Origin: Fratercula arctica
Taxonomy: Eukaryota; Chordata; Aves; Charadriiformes; Alcidae
Length of the DNA: 64,000 nucleotides
Reading direction: 5' to 3'
Assembly (NCBI GenBank): GCA_947846985.1
Contig: CANTUZ010000004.1
Location: 4,454,927 to 4,518,926, forward strand
The position numbers were made by a program, and so were the translations under genes. This document shows positions 50,655-63,275 of the stretch, in pieces (positions within the stretch are counted from its first letter, which is position 1; every line of letters begins with the position of its first letter). The notes beneath the pieces are model-generated. The model saw only the letters and a program-made list of their open reading frames with translations. It had not been told where the DNA came from and did not search any database.

Positions 50655-50882
50655 TTCACACATGCAACGGTTTTAAACTAAAAGAGGAGAGATTCAGACT
50701 GAGTATAAGGAAGATATTTTTTATGATGAGGGTATGAGGAGGGGTGGAAGATGCCCCATCCCTGGAAACATTCCAAGTCAGGCTGGAACAACCTGATTTA
50801 GTTGAGGATGTCCCTGCTCACTGCAGGGGGGGGTTGGACTAGATGGCCTTTAGAGGTCCCTTTCAACACAAATGATTCTATG
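50655..50882 (+). mobile_element. CR1 LINE 3' end, plus strand
   Basis: The segment encodes FKLKEERFRLSIRKIFFMMR, a diverged CR1 RT C-terminal block, then reads GATGCCCCATCCCTGGAAAC and GGTTGGACTAGATGGCCTTT, and ends AATGATTCTATGA, the CR1 terminal motif. It is 5' truncated. It also has internal losses: the expected stretch between the GATGAGGGT and TGGAAGATGCC parts is shortened, and another short segment is missing after CAGGCTGGA. It is inactive. Confidence 0.93.
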
Positions 50883-53800
50883 AAATTCATTTGGAGGCAT
50901 TTTTCTTCTGAAGCACAGAAGGTTTTGCCAAGAGGAGGAGAAAGATGTGGGTGCCTAAGTGGAGACTGGCACTGAGTGTGTTAAGCAGAGCCACGCGGGC
51001 AGCCGGTGGTGCTGTTAGTGAGGCGGAGAACTTGCTCTGTATTCCTTAAGCAGTATTAAGACACTGGCCATAAGCGTTTAATATTAATTTTAGGTTTAAA
51101 AAAACCACAGCAACCAATATTCATATGCATTATGCAAAATAACCACAATATCTGCAGGTTTCAAAACAAAGATAAACAATGTTGTCTTCCCTTACTTTTT
51201 TTTATACAATTTTATATAAATAAGATTAATAATGCCTGCTGACATTTTCCTTCCTTAAAACTCTAGGCCAATATTATGCTACTAACTACATTTCAAAAGC
51301 AGAAGGAGATGAAAAGTGATAAATTAAAAACGATGCCCTATCCTTGCATATTTATCTTTCCATTACAGAAATCCCTGTATTTATCCACATGGTCTTCTAC
51401 TTGTATTATCTTGTATTTTGCCTCACTCTGATCTCATTACCATAACCTAAATCTAACCTGTTCTGCTTTTCGTGCTAAAGCCTGTCATCTTTTCTCATGA
51501 CATTAGCATGGGACATATTTTTATCAAATAGATAATGGGAAAACAAATTGCATTCTGTGCTTTCTGCAATAAATAGTATCACCTAAAGTTCATAGTTTTG
51601 GGAGCTGAAGCTGTGGAACAAGATGATACAATTCATGAGTAGCTTTCCAAATGATGAATACTGAACTGGAGGTTAGTTGCTGCTTGAAAACTCATGAGTT
51701 TTCAGAATTCAGGATCAATAAATAGCTGTGTTCTTTAAGGAAATTTATTTTGTCAGTACTTCTATTTTCAGAAGCCAAAAATATAGTAATGAGGAACAAA
51801 AAAAAAAAATACTGCATGTTTGGCTCGAGCTACTATATAGGTACTTATGTATAAAGACAAACTTGGATATTCTTTTGGTAACTCTTTTTCTCTTCTTTTT
51901 TTGCATAAACTGATGGGTTCATATAGCTACCTATGTAGCACAAGTTCAGTCTGCTTTCTGTGATGTTCATTTCTATGGAGTCTGACTACCCTTGCTAAGG
52001 GGAAATCACATTAAAGCGAAGGAATGAGAAAAAAAAACCCTAATATCTCTTGGCCAACGTAGCCAATGTAAAAATCAATTACTTATTAAATATTATTTCA
52101 GTTTCTCGAGCTTCCTCCATCCATAACTAACTGATAACCATTGTATTAGATATTCTGCATAATCCCGGCAGCGCCACTCTTAGCCATCCTCAGAAGCTGT
52201 AAAAGCCCCTGAATTTCCCCAATCCTGACTGATTGCTTATTCTAAGAACTGACTGCTAATTGCTTTATCAGATCTAAAAATTGAGCTGGTCTTTTTGAAG
52301 TTTTCACCTCTCCAAAATACATATTGTTGTAAAATGTCACCAGAACAGAAATTACCACTTAAGCTTTCTTTGCCCTTTCTTAGCACACAAGGAAATAGCT
52401 GTCCATGGGGCTAAAGGGTCTTATTCCTACTTTTCGCTGGTCTTGGATCAACCTATGTGTCATTTTAGGTCTTCCTGATCCATCTGCTTTTTTCAGTGGA
52501 ATCACAGCAAAGTGAAGTTCGAGTAAAGCAGAGGTGAGCCAAACCCCAGCTGTTTATATGATCTTTCAAATGGTGCACCTCACTGGGAATTGCCTATTCC
52601 CTGTACCATCTGATGCTAGATCAGATGTGATTCAGAGGACATTTAAAGGTTGCTGGAACAATTTAGACATGTCTAGACAATCATTCAACATGTGCAAGGC
52701 AAAAACTGTTAAGTTTTGCATACTTGTACAATATGCTACTGGCCTAGAAAGGGCTAGCCTAAATTCACATGGATGCACCTCATTGACTGGTGTATTAGAT
52801 GTTGGCTGGTGTATTAGATGTGTATTTCTGTTCAGGAAATGCCAAATCTTTCGACGCTGACCCAAGCAGAGGTGGGAAGAAAGGAGACAAAGACTGGTTT
52901 TCATGCTGATCTCCAGGCATCGATGATGCAAAACCTGCTAGCCACAGCGCCTAATGTAATCGCTGTAAATAGGCACACCTACTCATGTGAAGCTGTGCTT
53001 TCTTTATACAAAGCAAACTCATGAGTTACATTTTTAGCAAAAGCCATTGGATAATATCCCGGATATTCGGTTTTAGCCTTGCTGTGGCTCAGATGTGCCA
53101 ATCTCTAATTACCCAGCAGCACTACGATGTACTTTTAGGACTGCAGACCGCTCAATACATAATATAAGCCAGCTGAGCACCTGCTCAAAGCCTTTTGAAA
53201 TCAATGAAAACCTCTTGATTCTCACTGATTTCAAATGGAGCGGAGGAAGGCCATGCTGGAGTCCACTCTTGCATATGTAGCTATAGCTGACTCATACTGC
53301 ATTGAGGAATAGGTCCTCCATGCAGTACATGTGTATCTTTAATATGAGCTTTAATATTTAATATTTATTTTACATCCACAGTGTTGATAACTGGAATGTG
53401 TTTAGAGCAATGCAAATTTTACAATAAGTGATCTTTCAGCCTGGATGCTGGGTTTGTTAGACAGCGTATCTCCATCTTTAAGTAATTACTTACATCTGAA
53501 CTATTACAGTTATCAGGAAAAGATGAACTAGACAATTTGAGAAAACAAATATTGTTTGGGCACCATTTCACCAAGTACAGGGATTTTAATAATCTGATCT
53601 AACAAGAACCAACATGTGAGATCTAAGTAAAGACTTTTAATCTGACAGTAACAGGTTGTATGAATCACAGTATCCCTGGCTACCTTCACATCACACCCTG
53701 TGGCCCCCCCAGAGGTGTGTGGGCACTTCCCTTAGCTACATTATCTCATCTAACCTGAGGTGCTACTCCTATCAGCTCAAACAGCATTCTGGTTTGGCCC

Positions 53801-56800
53801 ACGACCTTTCAAATAATTCAGGAGGAGGGCAGATAAGCTCAGGGATAAACAAAGGTCTCTTGGAAGACAAACTATTTATGTCGTTACTACAAGGTAAATT
53901 AAATAATCTTCTTATCTTCACGGTTTATGTTTTCTTCTGCTTACTTGGATTTTTGGTTCTGACTTTTGCCAGTCTTGGCACATTTAACTTTCAATATTTT
54001 CATCCTCTGCCTTTTCCAGGCTGCTTCTGCTTCAGTTCATTTAACAGTTGTTAGTTTTAGCATGATCTTCTTTAAATTTAGATAGTATCCCTTTCCATTT
54101 ACCATCATTCCTAATTGCTACATGAAGGTGAATTCCCATCTGTAAACAAGCAGGGATTTGTTACCCTGGCCAAGAGAAGCAAACACCTGTGCATACATTT
54201 TGAAATGTCAGCTGATACTTTATAAACCTTTGTTTTCACAGAGCTCACAGATCACTAGCAGTACAACATTTGGGGAGCTGGAAGCCTGTCCTAATGATCG
54301 CTGCTCATGCACATGGTTACTGGAAAATCATTCATGAATATTGAATCCAATTACTATGAACAGGTGCAACCAAGTAACTACATTTCATGCTCACTGAGAT
54401 ATCACAAACACTTAGATTTGATAAAGTTAATACACAAATATATACTCTGGTACACAACAATAACTTCATGTACATTCATGAGAATGCAAATATAATGATC
54501 ATGATTCTCAGTTTTGAGGTCATGATCAAGATTCATTTTCAGTGATTTTAAACAATTATTTCACCTCATTGCTTAATTCTTTTTACAGCTGGGAATCCAA
54601 TAAGCATAGAAAGAACACAGTTCTTGTAAGTCCTTTCTCGCTAAAAACTGAGCCTCACTTGGGTCCCTGAGAGAAAGAAAAGAAGAGACTGGTTCATGTT
54701 AAAAAATCTTTCTGAGCTGTACTGTGCTGAAACTGACAATAGAAAAAAAAGCATTTCAGTGGAACTGGGCCAGAAGTCAACCACTGGCACATACCTGAGT
54801 GCGTACAATGTCTGGCTACACAATTTTTACCAACAGTTGTGTTTTAGAACATACAGAACTGGATAGCAGCTTCTGGGTGGCCAAAGCCAGACCTGCCAAA
54901 GCAGGACCCTGGTACCACCAGTGTCAAGCTGGACCCACCAGGACCTTCTCGAGATTCAGCTTAAAATATTTTCCATCACTGCAGAAATTAGAAGGCCAGT
55001 CCAGAGACATGAGCAAACTGCTTTTCTCATTTTCTCCCCAGACTGCATTTTATTTGCCAGCTTGTCTTTTATCTTGCATGCTTCTTCCTACAACAGGTGT
55101 ATTTAAAAGAACACATATCCCTTTCTAGACTGCCTCTGCCACACTTAACTTTCTGAGTGGCTTTCAGAATCATAGCCTTTCTTTTCTACCTAAAATCCTA
55201 GTAGCCATTCTGTACAAATATTTTTGTTTGAATTCCTCTTTCCTGAGCAAGGATGACCTGAACTGGGCACAGATTCAACCAGGGTGTTGTTCAGCACCAT
55301 TAACACTTTTTGCTTTGGAAGAACAAATGGTGAGATGCTGCCACTGCTCTGTTGTGATTGCACATTGCATTCACAAGGGAAAGATGTCTTTATGAGAATT
55401 GGTCTCATTATTTTTATGCTTCATAGTTCTCACTAAAATTATTTTGACCAGAAATAAGACTGTTGAGCATCACTGAGCACAAAAGGAAACGTTCAGCAAT
55501 CCTGATAACCTTGTAGAAATTGTTGTTGCTGACCTGAGCCCTGGGGTGAAAGTTATAATGATAACAGCAGTAATAATAGCAAAACTAATAACCTCTAATA
55601 ATATTAGAAAACGTTTCTTCCTATGTTTGAGGAAAATGTCTATAGGGAATCTCCAAGTTACATCCTTGATACTCACTTGGTTTCTATATATAATAATTCC
55701 TTATACATTCCTCACAAGGCTTCTACATCAGTTCAATCTTCTACCTGTTGGGCAATATTCTCCCTCATTATTTCCAAGGTGATAGCGAACAACTTTGCAA
55801 TGGCCTTCACTGAGCTCCACTCACAATATCTCTCTCTCCTTTCATTTTTTTACCAGCAAGGAGAAAATTTAAAAAAAAAAAATAATAAAGCGTTTTATGA
55901 TCTATGCAAGGACTGAAAGCAGCCTAAAGAGAAATATTTTGGATTACCTCTGGTTATGTAAAACCAAAATCAATTAGGATATCCTCCAAACAAAATTAGA
56001 GGAGGAGATTATTAAATTTATTTAAATAGCCAGATTAAGGTCTGCTCCTCAAGGTTTTAGCTTTGGCACTTCTCTGAGCAATGTGAAATGCAGACTATGA
56101 GTACTTGCGATAGACTGCACAAAAGAATACTTGGAGGATGAATTCATTCCCCCATCCAAATCAACACCCACACCCCATGTGCAATTGCCACAGACGAGGA
56201 CAGGAATTCACTTTAGACTGTCCGAACTGACCAATTACCGGAGGGTGACCTGGACTACCACCATTTGCCTTTCTAATATTTAATGAGCATCTGCTGGACA
56301 GCTGTAAGATCACACCTTTTAAATTAAACTTTGTGGAATTGGTTAGAAGATGCTGTTTCTTCTTTTACATTTTACCATCTCTCCTAGAGAACATAATGCT
56401 ATTACCCATATGTCATCTGCTTATTGTTCTGGAATAATGCAGACCAGAGGACTGACTCCCCACTAGGGTACTTCATATTCATGCTGCTGTAATATTACGT
56501 TACATCAGTTGAAAACTAGAGTAATATAGTGGTGAATGAAACTATCCATACGTTACTGCAGCCTTCAACACATCTTTTCTGTCAATAAAGAGAAGCCAAG
56601 CCACAGATGGTTTTTACGCTCTTATAATTAATAATCATGGTACCATGTTAGTGTCATCTTAACGTAATAAAAGTGAATCTATAAATTGTATTCAGCATTT
56701 TTACAGCATCTACAATGACTGTTTTTTGCAGCAGAAGTGTACAGCTCTGACAGTAACTCTTTTTGAACTGCATTCGTAAAGAATAATTTCAATTTACTGT

Positions 56801-57599
56801 TTGTTTTCTTTAACATTATTTACGGAGTAGCATAGTTAATTTTATCTGTATGTAATTTTTAGATTGATCCTTTACAGAGTTAGATTACTTTTTTTTTTTT
56901 TTAATTCTGCATTTTCTTTCTCAGCCTTCAAAGCAAATCTATTCTAGACAGGATAATGTGTTGCATCACTTCTGAGCTGGCCTAAACTTTGAACAGCCGG
57001 AGGTGCACGGCACTCCCAAACCCAACACCATATTATCTTTGTGGGCAGCCCAAACCCCATTTGATATAAAAACATCATCTGTCATTTTGAGGCTACTTTT
57101 AGGACAACGTCTGCAGAATAATGGGGACATACAAACCCAATATAGGTGTTGGTGAAATATATCATTGTATGTGCAGGCATTTACTTCAGTGTTTTGCGAT
57201 GATTCTGGTTTTGTTTTTTTCTCCTGGCTAAAACATCATGGGCACATTTCAAGTTGAGCACATGCTTAGTCATTTTGCTGAATCAGGGCAAGATTATATC
57301 AAGGGTGGATGCAGCTATGAAACACTGTTATTTCTAGAACCTTTAAAAGCATGTTAAATTTTGAGAGAAATCCCTTTAGATTCGGATTCGACTCTTAACA
57401 CTCTTGTTACCACTCACAGAAAACAAATCCTGCTGAGATGCTCTGCATTCCCAGCTTCGATCCTGACAAAAATTGGAAGTGAAATGGCAAGGTGGGATAT
57501 GATAAAGGATAGAGATGTTCTATCGGCTTATTTCAAAAACTCAAATAAAATTTGATTCAAGTTCCCTTCTGATCATGGCAAAGGGTAAGTAAATTTAAT
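50883..57599. other. No gene seen; non-coding sequence
   Basis: About 6.7 kb without a supported gene. Frames at 53656-54054 and 54799-55128 on the plus strand are open but unassigned. The first has a CTACAAG then GTAAAT donor-like site near 53892, but no convincing exon. A small tandem duplication at 52787 is listed separately. Confidence 0.5.
52787..52822. repeat. 19-bp tandem duplication
   Basis: CTGGTGTATTAGATGTTGG is followed by a second copy, CTGGTGTATTAGATGTG, that is slightly shorter at its end. It is a small local duplication without visible function. Confidence 0.9.
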
Positions 57600-57664
57600 G
57601 GTTGCACATGATGATCTTAAGGGTCTTTTTCAACCTAAACGTTTCTATGAGTCCATGATTCTAT
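57600..57664 (+). mobile_element. CR1 LINE terminal fragment, plus strand
   Basis: The segment GATGATCTTAAGGGTCTTTT followed by TCAACCTAAACGTTTCTATG and ATGATTCTAT matches the extreme 3' end of CR1 in the sense orientation. Only about 65 bp remain. The terminal 8-bp repeats are degenerate. Confidence 0.82.
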
Positions 57665-57894
57665 ATTCCCAAACTCATTTGGCTATTGAGGAGCCCAGAC
57701 ATATAGACATACTCGAGGGAAAGGACATTTTAAGAGTGTTTATGTAAATTACAATTTTTTTTTTCCCCCAACAGATGGACTATTTCCTACTCAGCATAAA
57801 AGGAATGTGTTTTCCACCACAAAACCTGTAATTCACCTGATGTCATCTACCATCCTAAATCAGAGCAGTGAAGTGCAGCCACAAGAAGCAAGGA

Positions 57895-58420
57895 AAAATC
57901 TGTTGCCGTATCATTGGGTCTGCCTAGTCCAGTAACAAGTCTCTGGCAGTGGCCCATAAGAGATGTCTGGAGAGTTTAAGGCTACAGCAACCTTATTGTG
58001 AGGACAACCTGGTCTCTCCCAAGCTACAGTCCTCTTTTTATTGGAAATTTACTGGGTCATAGCAGAGATTTCTGTTTAGTAAGTACTGATTTTTGTTTTG
58101 TTTTTCTTTCCATGAATGTCTGATTTTGATTGCTGTTTGATTGCTGTTTGATTGCTGTTTAAATTCATCTGAGCTTCCTGCATCAGCAGCAGCCTGTGGG
58201 GGTGTGTTCAGTGGGTTATGAACCTCTCATTTTTCAGCCTGTCACGTGATAATTTCATCTGGTGACCCTTAGTTCTTGAACTGTGGGAAACAGTGAACCA
58301 TTGTTCCTAGAGATGTTCCTCGTCAAGAGCTGTGGGCCATTTAGTTTGCCTGTTTCTTATCCCAGTGATCCTTGTTCTCAGTCTTTGTATCCTTATTAAT
58401 TTTACTATATTGAACACACC
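57895..58420 (-). mobile_element. Old, highly diverged CR1-like LINE relic, minus strand
   Basis: Two separated blocks resemble, from memory, an ancient amniote CR1/L3-type LINE in reverse orientation: GCCTAGTCCAGTAACAAGTC with CTCTGGCAGTGGCCCATAAG near 57922-57960, and TGATAATTTCATCTGGTGAC with CCTTAGTTCTTGAACTGTGG near 58246-58286. Order and orientation agree. The intervening and distal sequence is strongly decayed, so both ends are approximate. It is clearly much older than the other CR1 copies here. Identification is by eye; an alignment to ancient CR1/L3 consensus sequences would settle it. Confidence 0.5.
58126..58160. repeat. 11-bp unit repeated three times
   Basis: Three perfect copies of TTGATTGCTGT, followed by TTA. 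They lie inside the old CR1-like relic, so this is probably a later local expansion. Confidence 0.95.
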
Positions 58421-59421
58421 AGCTAAACCTGCCTGCAAGGCCACTGTGGTCATACATGAAATATACTGAGTTTGTTCAGGGTTTTCTCCAGATATTTTAA
58501 AATTCCTATGTCTATTATTCAGGTCCAGAAACACATTAAAAAATACAATGTACTTTTTTTTGAGCTCTTGTAACAGTAAGGTCCTTTAAAAACTGCTCTG
58601 TTCTGTTCTGGAGGGCACCTTTGCAGATACAATTCATTGATGGAGTAATCCTAAGTGATTGTGAAAACTTGGCATCTGCCTTGATCCACCAATATTTTTC
58701 AGATATCACATTGATTGGTTTTACGGTCTGTTATAACGGAAGCTTAAGTTGAGCTTTTCACAGACTCAGAAATGCTTATGGTGAATATCCCCAATCAGTT
58801 TTCAAGAGCATTCTATCAAGTTCAGTTGATAAAAGATGAGATTAACCTATTATGGATGTCATTTTTCTAAAACACCGATATTTTCATTTGTCAGTTATCG
58901 CTGGCAAGAAGCAGGTTTGACCTTTAAGACAGGAATATGTAAGATGTTGTCAAAATGGATCAGAAACTCAAATAAAAAAGATGTGATAGAGCATTACCGA
59001 GACTGTAGAGTGAGAGTTCACTGATCCTTATGGCGCCCCAGAAGACCCCTTTCTCCTAGAAACATCAACAAATACGTCCTTTACTTAAATATATTTTGGT
59101 GAATTTTAACATTCTTGCAAGGAAAGGGCTAACAATAAAACAATGACTGGTGTAGACAAAGCACTCTATCCATTGACTTTCTGCAGTTTTGTCACTTTAA
59201 CCTCAAAAGACTTCAGCTTTGGGACTGCAGATTGTTATGTGCCATATTTAGTGAGTTTGTAAAGTAAGTTAAATGAAATGGAATTCACAGGTTTTTCTCT
59301 GTATCTTTTTCTCCCATGCTATCAGGGCTAAAATTAGCTGATTTACTTAATTTCTTTCATGGTCCACCTATGAAGATATGGAGCCAGTCTCAGCTTTTGG
59401 TAGATTGCAGGTAAGTATCTG
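58421..59421. other. No gene seen between CR1 pieces
   Basis: AT-rich sequence between the old CR1-like relic and the younger CR1 at 59422. No exon or RNA gene was recognised. Confidence 0.5.
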
Positions 59422-59665
59422 CAGAATCACAGAATGACTGAGGTTGGAAGGCACCTCTGGAGGTCATCTTGTCCAGCCCCCTGCTCAAGCAGGGTCACCC
59501 ACAGCAGGCTGCCCAGGACCATGTCCAGATGGCTTTTGAACAGCTCCAAGGATGGAGACCCCACAACCTTTCCGGGCAACTTCTGCCAGTGCTTGGTCAC
59601 CCTCACAGGAAAGACATTTTTCCCTTGTTTGGACAGAACCTCTTGTGTTCCACCTTCTAGCTGAC
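59422..59665 (-). mobile_element. CR1 LINE 3' end, minus strand
   Basis: The plus strand reads CAGAATCACAGAATGACTGA and GGTTGGAAGGCACCTCTGGA, the reverse complement of a CR1 terminus. The minus-strand translation contains VGSPSLELFKSHLDMVLGSL and LLWVTLLEQGAGQDDLQR, matching the end of CR1 ORF2 and running almost to the 3' UTR with an open frame. It is 5' truncated near 59665 and hence immobile. It is the best-preserved CR1 coding end in the window. Confidence 0.95.
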
Positions 59666-61916
59666 ATTTGATACATAGTCTGTTTCTGAATTTAGGGTAT
59701 TTTGTGGTAAACAAGGCAGGCAGATCATTTTTGGATCACTTAAGGCTAAGGAGACAAATAAAATGATGCTAATAGGTTGTAAAAGAGATCAGTACATATG
59801 ATATTGCAACAAATAAATGGTTCTCAGCTCACAATTTTAATAGTTTTGCACACCAGAGCTTCATAAAGAAACTCTCTCTTGGAGTTTCTCCCATTCCTTT
59901 CCTGCAATGCATTAAATCTTACTTTAACAACCACAGCAAGTGACTGCGTATTACTTTAACAACCAGAGGAAGCGACTGCATATTATTATTGAAGTATTTA
60001 TTCTCAATTTCAGTATCTTGGTATTTAGTATGTTAACTTTTAAAAAGGAATTCTAGAGCTAGAAATACTGATAACATCACCATTAAAATGGCCAGTCCAC
60101 TCTGTAGTGAGGAAGAGTGGAGATTAATATTCAAGAGCAGAGTTTAAGTTCCAATTATACTCAGGAAAGTATAGAGATCTGCAGCAGAAAATGACATAGA
60201 GTCATGTTTTCGTCCCTATCATCCCCCTCAGACAAAGTTCTTCACATCTGAAAATTTGACTTCATGTTGTTAATTTTTTTTTAAGCAAGCTTGGTAGTAA
60301 ACGTGTCCTGCAATACAGTAAACTGAGGCTCTGCTTTTCCATTTCCAACATTGTGTTGTGTTTCTTATTTGTTTCCTCAAAGAAAACAGTCTTCTGTGAT
60401 ACCATAAGCCTTTTCCTTTAGGTATTACACAATGAAACATTGAAAATTAGTAGTTTAAAAACCATAAAAATAAACTTAGTTCTTCTTGGATGGGATCCTC
60501 ATGTTCCTGGGCACGTAAATCCTACTGAAAATCAGTGGGAGTCAAACCTTACTTTTGCTCGTCTTCTTAAAAGAAATGGAAAAACTCTGCTTGCTATGGA
60601 CATTGCAGAGTTAAATATACCCTCAGGTTTTCTGTGGATATCAGGTTTCTGTATTACCTCATTATGTGGTATTTAATAAGTGCATGTGTTTTAAAATTGT
60701 CTTACAGAATATTTCTATTAAAAAGTCTGTAAGAGAATGGAACAGCAGTGATGAGCTTCTATTTCATAACATCACCCATCATGATTGAATGGAACCATAT
60801 AAGGCCTGGCATTGTCTGAGTAACTGCATCCATTTTGTGCATTTGCTGAATGATCATTTACTGTTTCCTGCTTCAGATGATCAAGCATTTTATTGATGAA
60901 GGTCATACAGAACTGGTTTAAAATCATACTGAAATTCAGTGACAAATCTGAAAATTGAATGGCTGTCTTGCAAGCTCCAGTCATAAACCTTAGCAGCAAG
61001 ATCCTCATCTTACCAAACAGTGCTCCAAAGACAATCCTCTACCCAAGAATAAAACACAAGCCCCAGTCCTGGAGGGGGCCAACCCTCAGCTCAGGTCTAG
61101 TTATTCATTCCTATAATTGAATACAAAAGACACAAGGACTGATTTTCACCTATACCCAAATTCATAGCTCATGAGAAGCTATGAGCTACTGACAAAGAAT
61201 TTCAACTTCTGCCATTGATTATATTTCCTCAGCGAACAGTACATCACAAGAGCATATAACCACTCTCCATTTCTCTGCCTGCCACTGCTCTTATGCTGTG
61301 CTGAGCACAGACGTAGGATGCAGTTTTCCAAACAGGAAATGCCTATCATCTTCATCCTCAATGTGTCGCAGCGGTGAGGTGAAGATAATCACTGCAGCGC
61401 TACTGCACTTACTAAGACAGAGGCAACCTTTGCTTGTTTGAACTGCTTCAGTCACATCGCCACTCATATTTGCGGTCAAAATCTGGCATCCCAGTTCACA
61501 ATAATAGATGGAAGAATAACCTGCCCGTTTCATATTTACCTGGATTCCTCCCATGAACCACTGCAACAGCAGTGTCCTAGGTTTCAATTTTGTGATAATT
61601 GCAGCTTTTTTTTTAAAAAAACCTTAGAATACAGCATTATTTTCCTTCCAAGCTGTATCTAGAAAACATTTCTTTTGTAGGAAGTAGTAGTGCCAAACAA
61701 AAATCTTGACCCAGAAGTTAAAGGCAAAATTATTATTGACACAAAGGAAAAATTTGTGTCAGGGCTTTTTAAAGGCACACATCTCAAAGCTTCACCCTTT
61801 AAAACTTTGCTTTCATTTATACCATTTCTCACAAATGCTACAGCCATCCTCTACAAGCGCATCCCTTCCCCATGCCTGCTAGAAAGGTTAAATGAAATAT
61901 GTACTGTCATTCGCAG
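59666..61916. other. No gene seen; non-coding sequence
   Basis: No supported gene. It holds the 32-bp tandem duplication at 59919. The frames at 60440-60676 (plus), 60772-61008 (minus) and 61291-61587 (minus) are open but unassigned. Confidence 0.5.
59919..59982. repeat. Diverged 32-bp tandem duplication
   Basis: Two adjacent 32-bp copies begin TTACTTTAACAACCA and end GCGTA or GCATA. They differ at a few positions, so the duplication is older than the perfect one at 27845. Confidence 0.92.
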
Positions 61917-62047
61917 ACCAGGCCCCAGATGCCGGGCTGCCCGTTGGCGGCGCAGGATGGCTGCCAGGCCATCTGTCTGATGCCTGTCCCAGGGAGGGCT
62001 CTGCGCCTTGTCCTCTGGCTCGCACTGCAAAGGTCTCCTGCTACCAG
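61917..62047 (+). other. GC-rich exon-like block, plus strand, 131 bp
   Basis: A block with CpGs (CCGTTGGCGGCGCAGG) in AT-rich surroundings. It is bounded by TACTGTCATTCGCAG (a weak acceptor with a poor pyrimidine tract) and GCTACCAG then GTGGGC (a moderate donor). Two plus-strand frames are open across it, one rich in Gly/Ala/Pro, and the minus strand is also open. This is what GC-rich sequence gives regardless of function. It could be a non-coding exon or a small regulatory GC block. Confidence 0.25.
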
Positions 62048-62211
62048 GTGGGCCCCCAGCCAGCACCTGATGTCACTCTTCCCCACAAATGTCAGCACAG
62101 GATAGGCTAGACATGATGCACAGAAATGGAACATCACACCAAGTGGGGTTAATATGCCAAGATTTCAGGATGCAATGCAAGGACTTTTGGTTACACTTAT
62201 TTGCACTTTTT

Positions 62212-62237
62212 AAAATAAATAAATAAATAAAAAAAAT
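62212..62237. repeat. (AAAT)n microsatellite and A run
   Basis: About four to five AAAT units ending in a run of A. Followed by AT-rich sequence. Confidence 0.85.
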
Positions 62238-63233
62238 ATAGATATATACACTCACTTACATAGGTGAAAGAGTAAGTGTGCATGCTGTTGAAATTGTCAG
62301 CTCCCAACTTGTGTTCCCAGCAGTTACCAAGTGCCACAGTTTGTGGTGCTTTCAGTTGGCAAAGTGAAAAAAGCAGCACTACTGTGCTCCCTTTCAGTGC
62401 CCAGGACTTCATCCACGCTGTATTTACCCACCCCTCTATTGGTATTTCACTACCGGCACCTGCCCAGCCATGCCCATAACAAAACCAGCCAGAGTTTGAC
62501 CATAGCTAGTTCAAAGTTAAAACATGCATTTATGATTGCAGCTTTCAAAATAAGTTTCCTTCTTCGAGTTATTTCTTCATATTTCCCACAAAAAAACCTC
62601 AACATAATAAATAATTCTAAGTAGCTTGCTAACAGAGAATTTAGCTTTACTTTTCCTAATAAAAATGGATCGTTTCAGCAGAACATGTCCACAGTCATTT
62701 TTCTTTTCGGTTCCTTGCTTCATGACTTGCCTCTTCACTTCTTTATACTCAATTTTATATTTCAGATTTTAAGCTGAAGAAAAGTCCTTCCCTCTGAAGA
62801 AGATTTTCTCTTCAAGTGAGCCATATATATGTTTTAATAAGGATATCAAACCCATCCTAACAGAACAAACACCTTAAGACATCTTCTGTACATGAGTGTC
62901 TCTTTAAAAATATTAAAACTCTAGAGACTGAATTGTTTGCAAGTTTAACTGAACTGACAGAATGAGAGACACTGCGGTAAGACAAAATGACTCAGGTCTT
63001 CGTATAATGTACAATCAATTTTACGGGATTTCTTCAGCAGCCCATGTCCTTAGTGGTCTTTGCCTTTGAAGTTTTGCTCAGAAAAGCCTGCCATACTTTA
63101 CAGAAGATTTTATTTATTTCTCCATTACGAAATGCAAATTTTGGATTATTTGTGGTTTTTTTAATAAGATTTCTGCAGAGCTTCCAGCATTTCTGCTGGA
63201 CAGATTCTAAGTCAGTACCTTCTTGTTTCACCC

Positions 63234-63275
63234 CTTTTACTTTTACTTTACTTTACTTTTACTTCACTTCACTTC
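63234..63275. repeat. CTTTA/CTTTTA/CTTCA degenerate tandem tract
   Basis: Alternating CTTTTA, CTTTA and CTTCA units over about 42 bp. It is an imperfect microsatellite of pentamers and hexamers. Confidence 0.9.

Noticed and set aside
50327..50737. 136-codon plus-strand frame
   Set aside because: Its end is CR1 reverse-transcriptase sequence and its upstream part is unassigned, so it is a chance fusion across a CR1 boundary.
58307..58534. 75-codon minus-strand frame
   Set aside because: It overlaps the old CR1-like relic and the peptide is not an intact part of any reverse transcriptase that I recognise.
59427..59714. 95-codon minus-strand frame that looks protein-like
   Set aside because: Most of it is CR1 ORF2 C-terminus within the CR1 copy at 59422-59665, extended by chance into flanking DNA.
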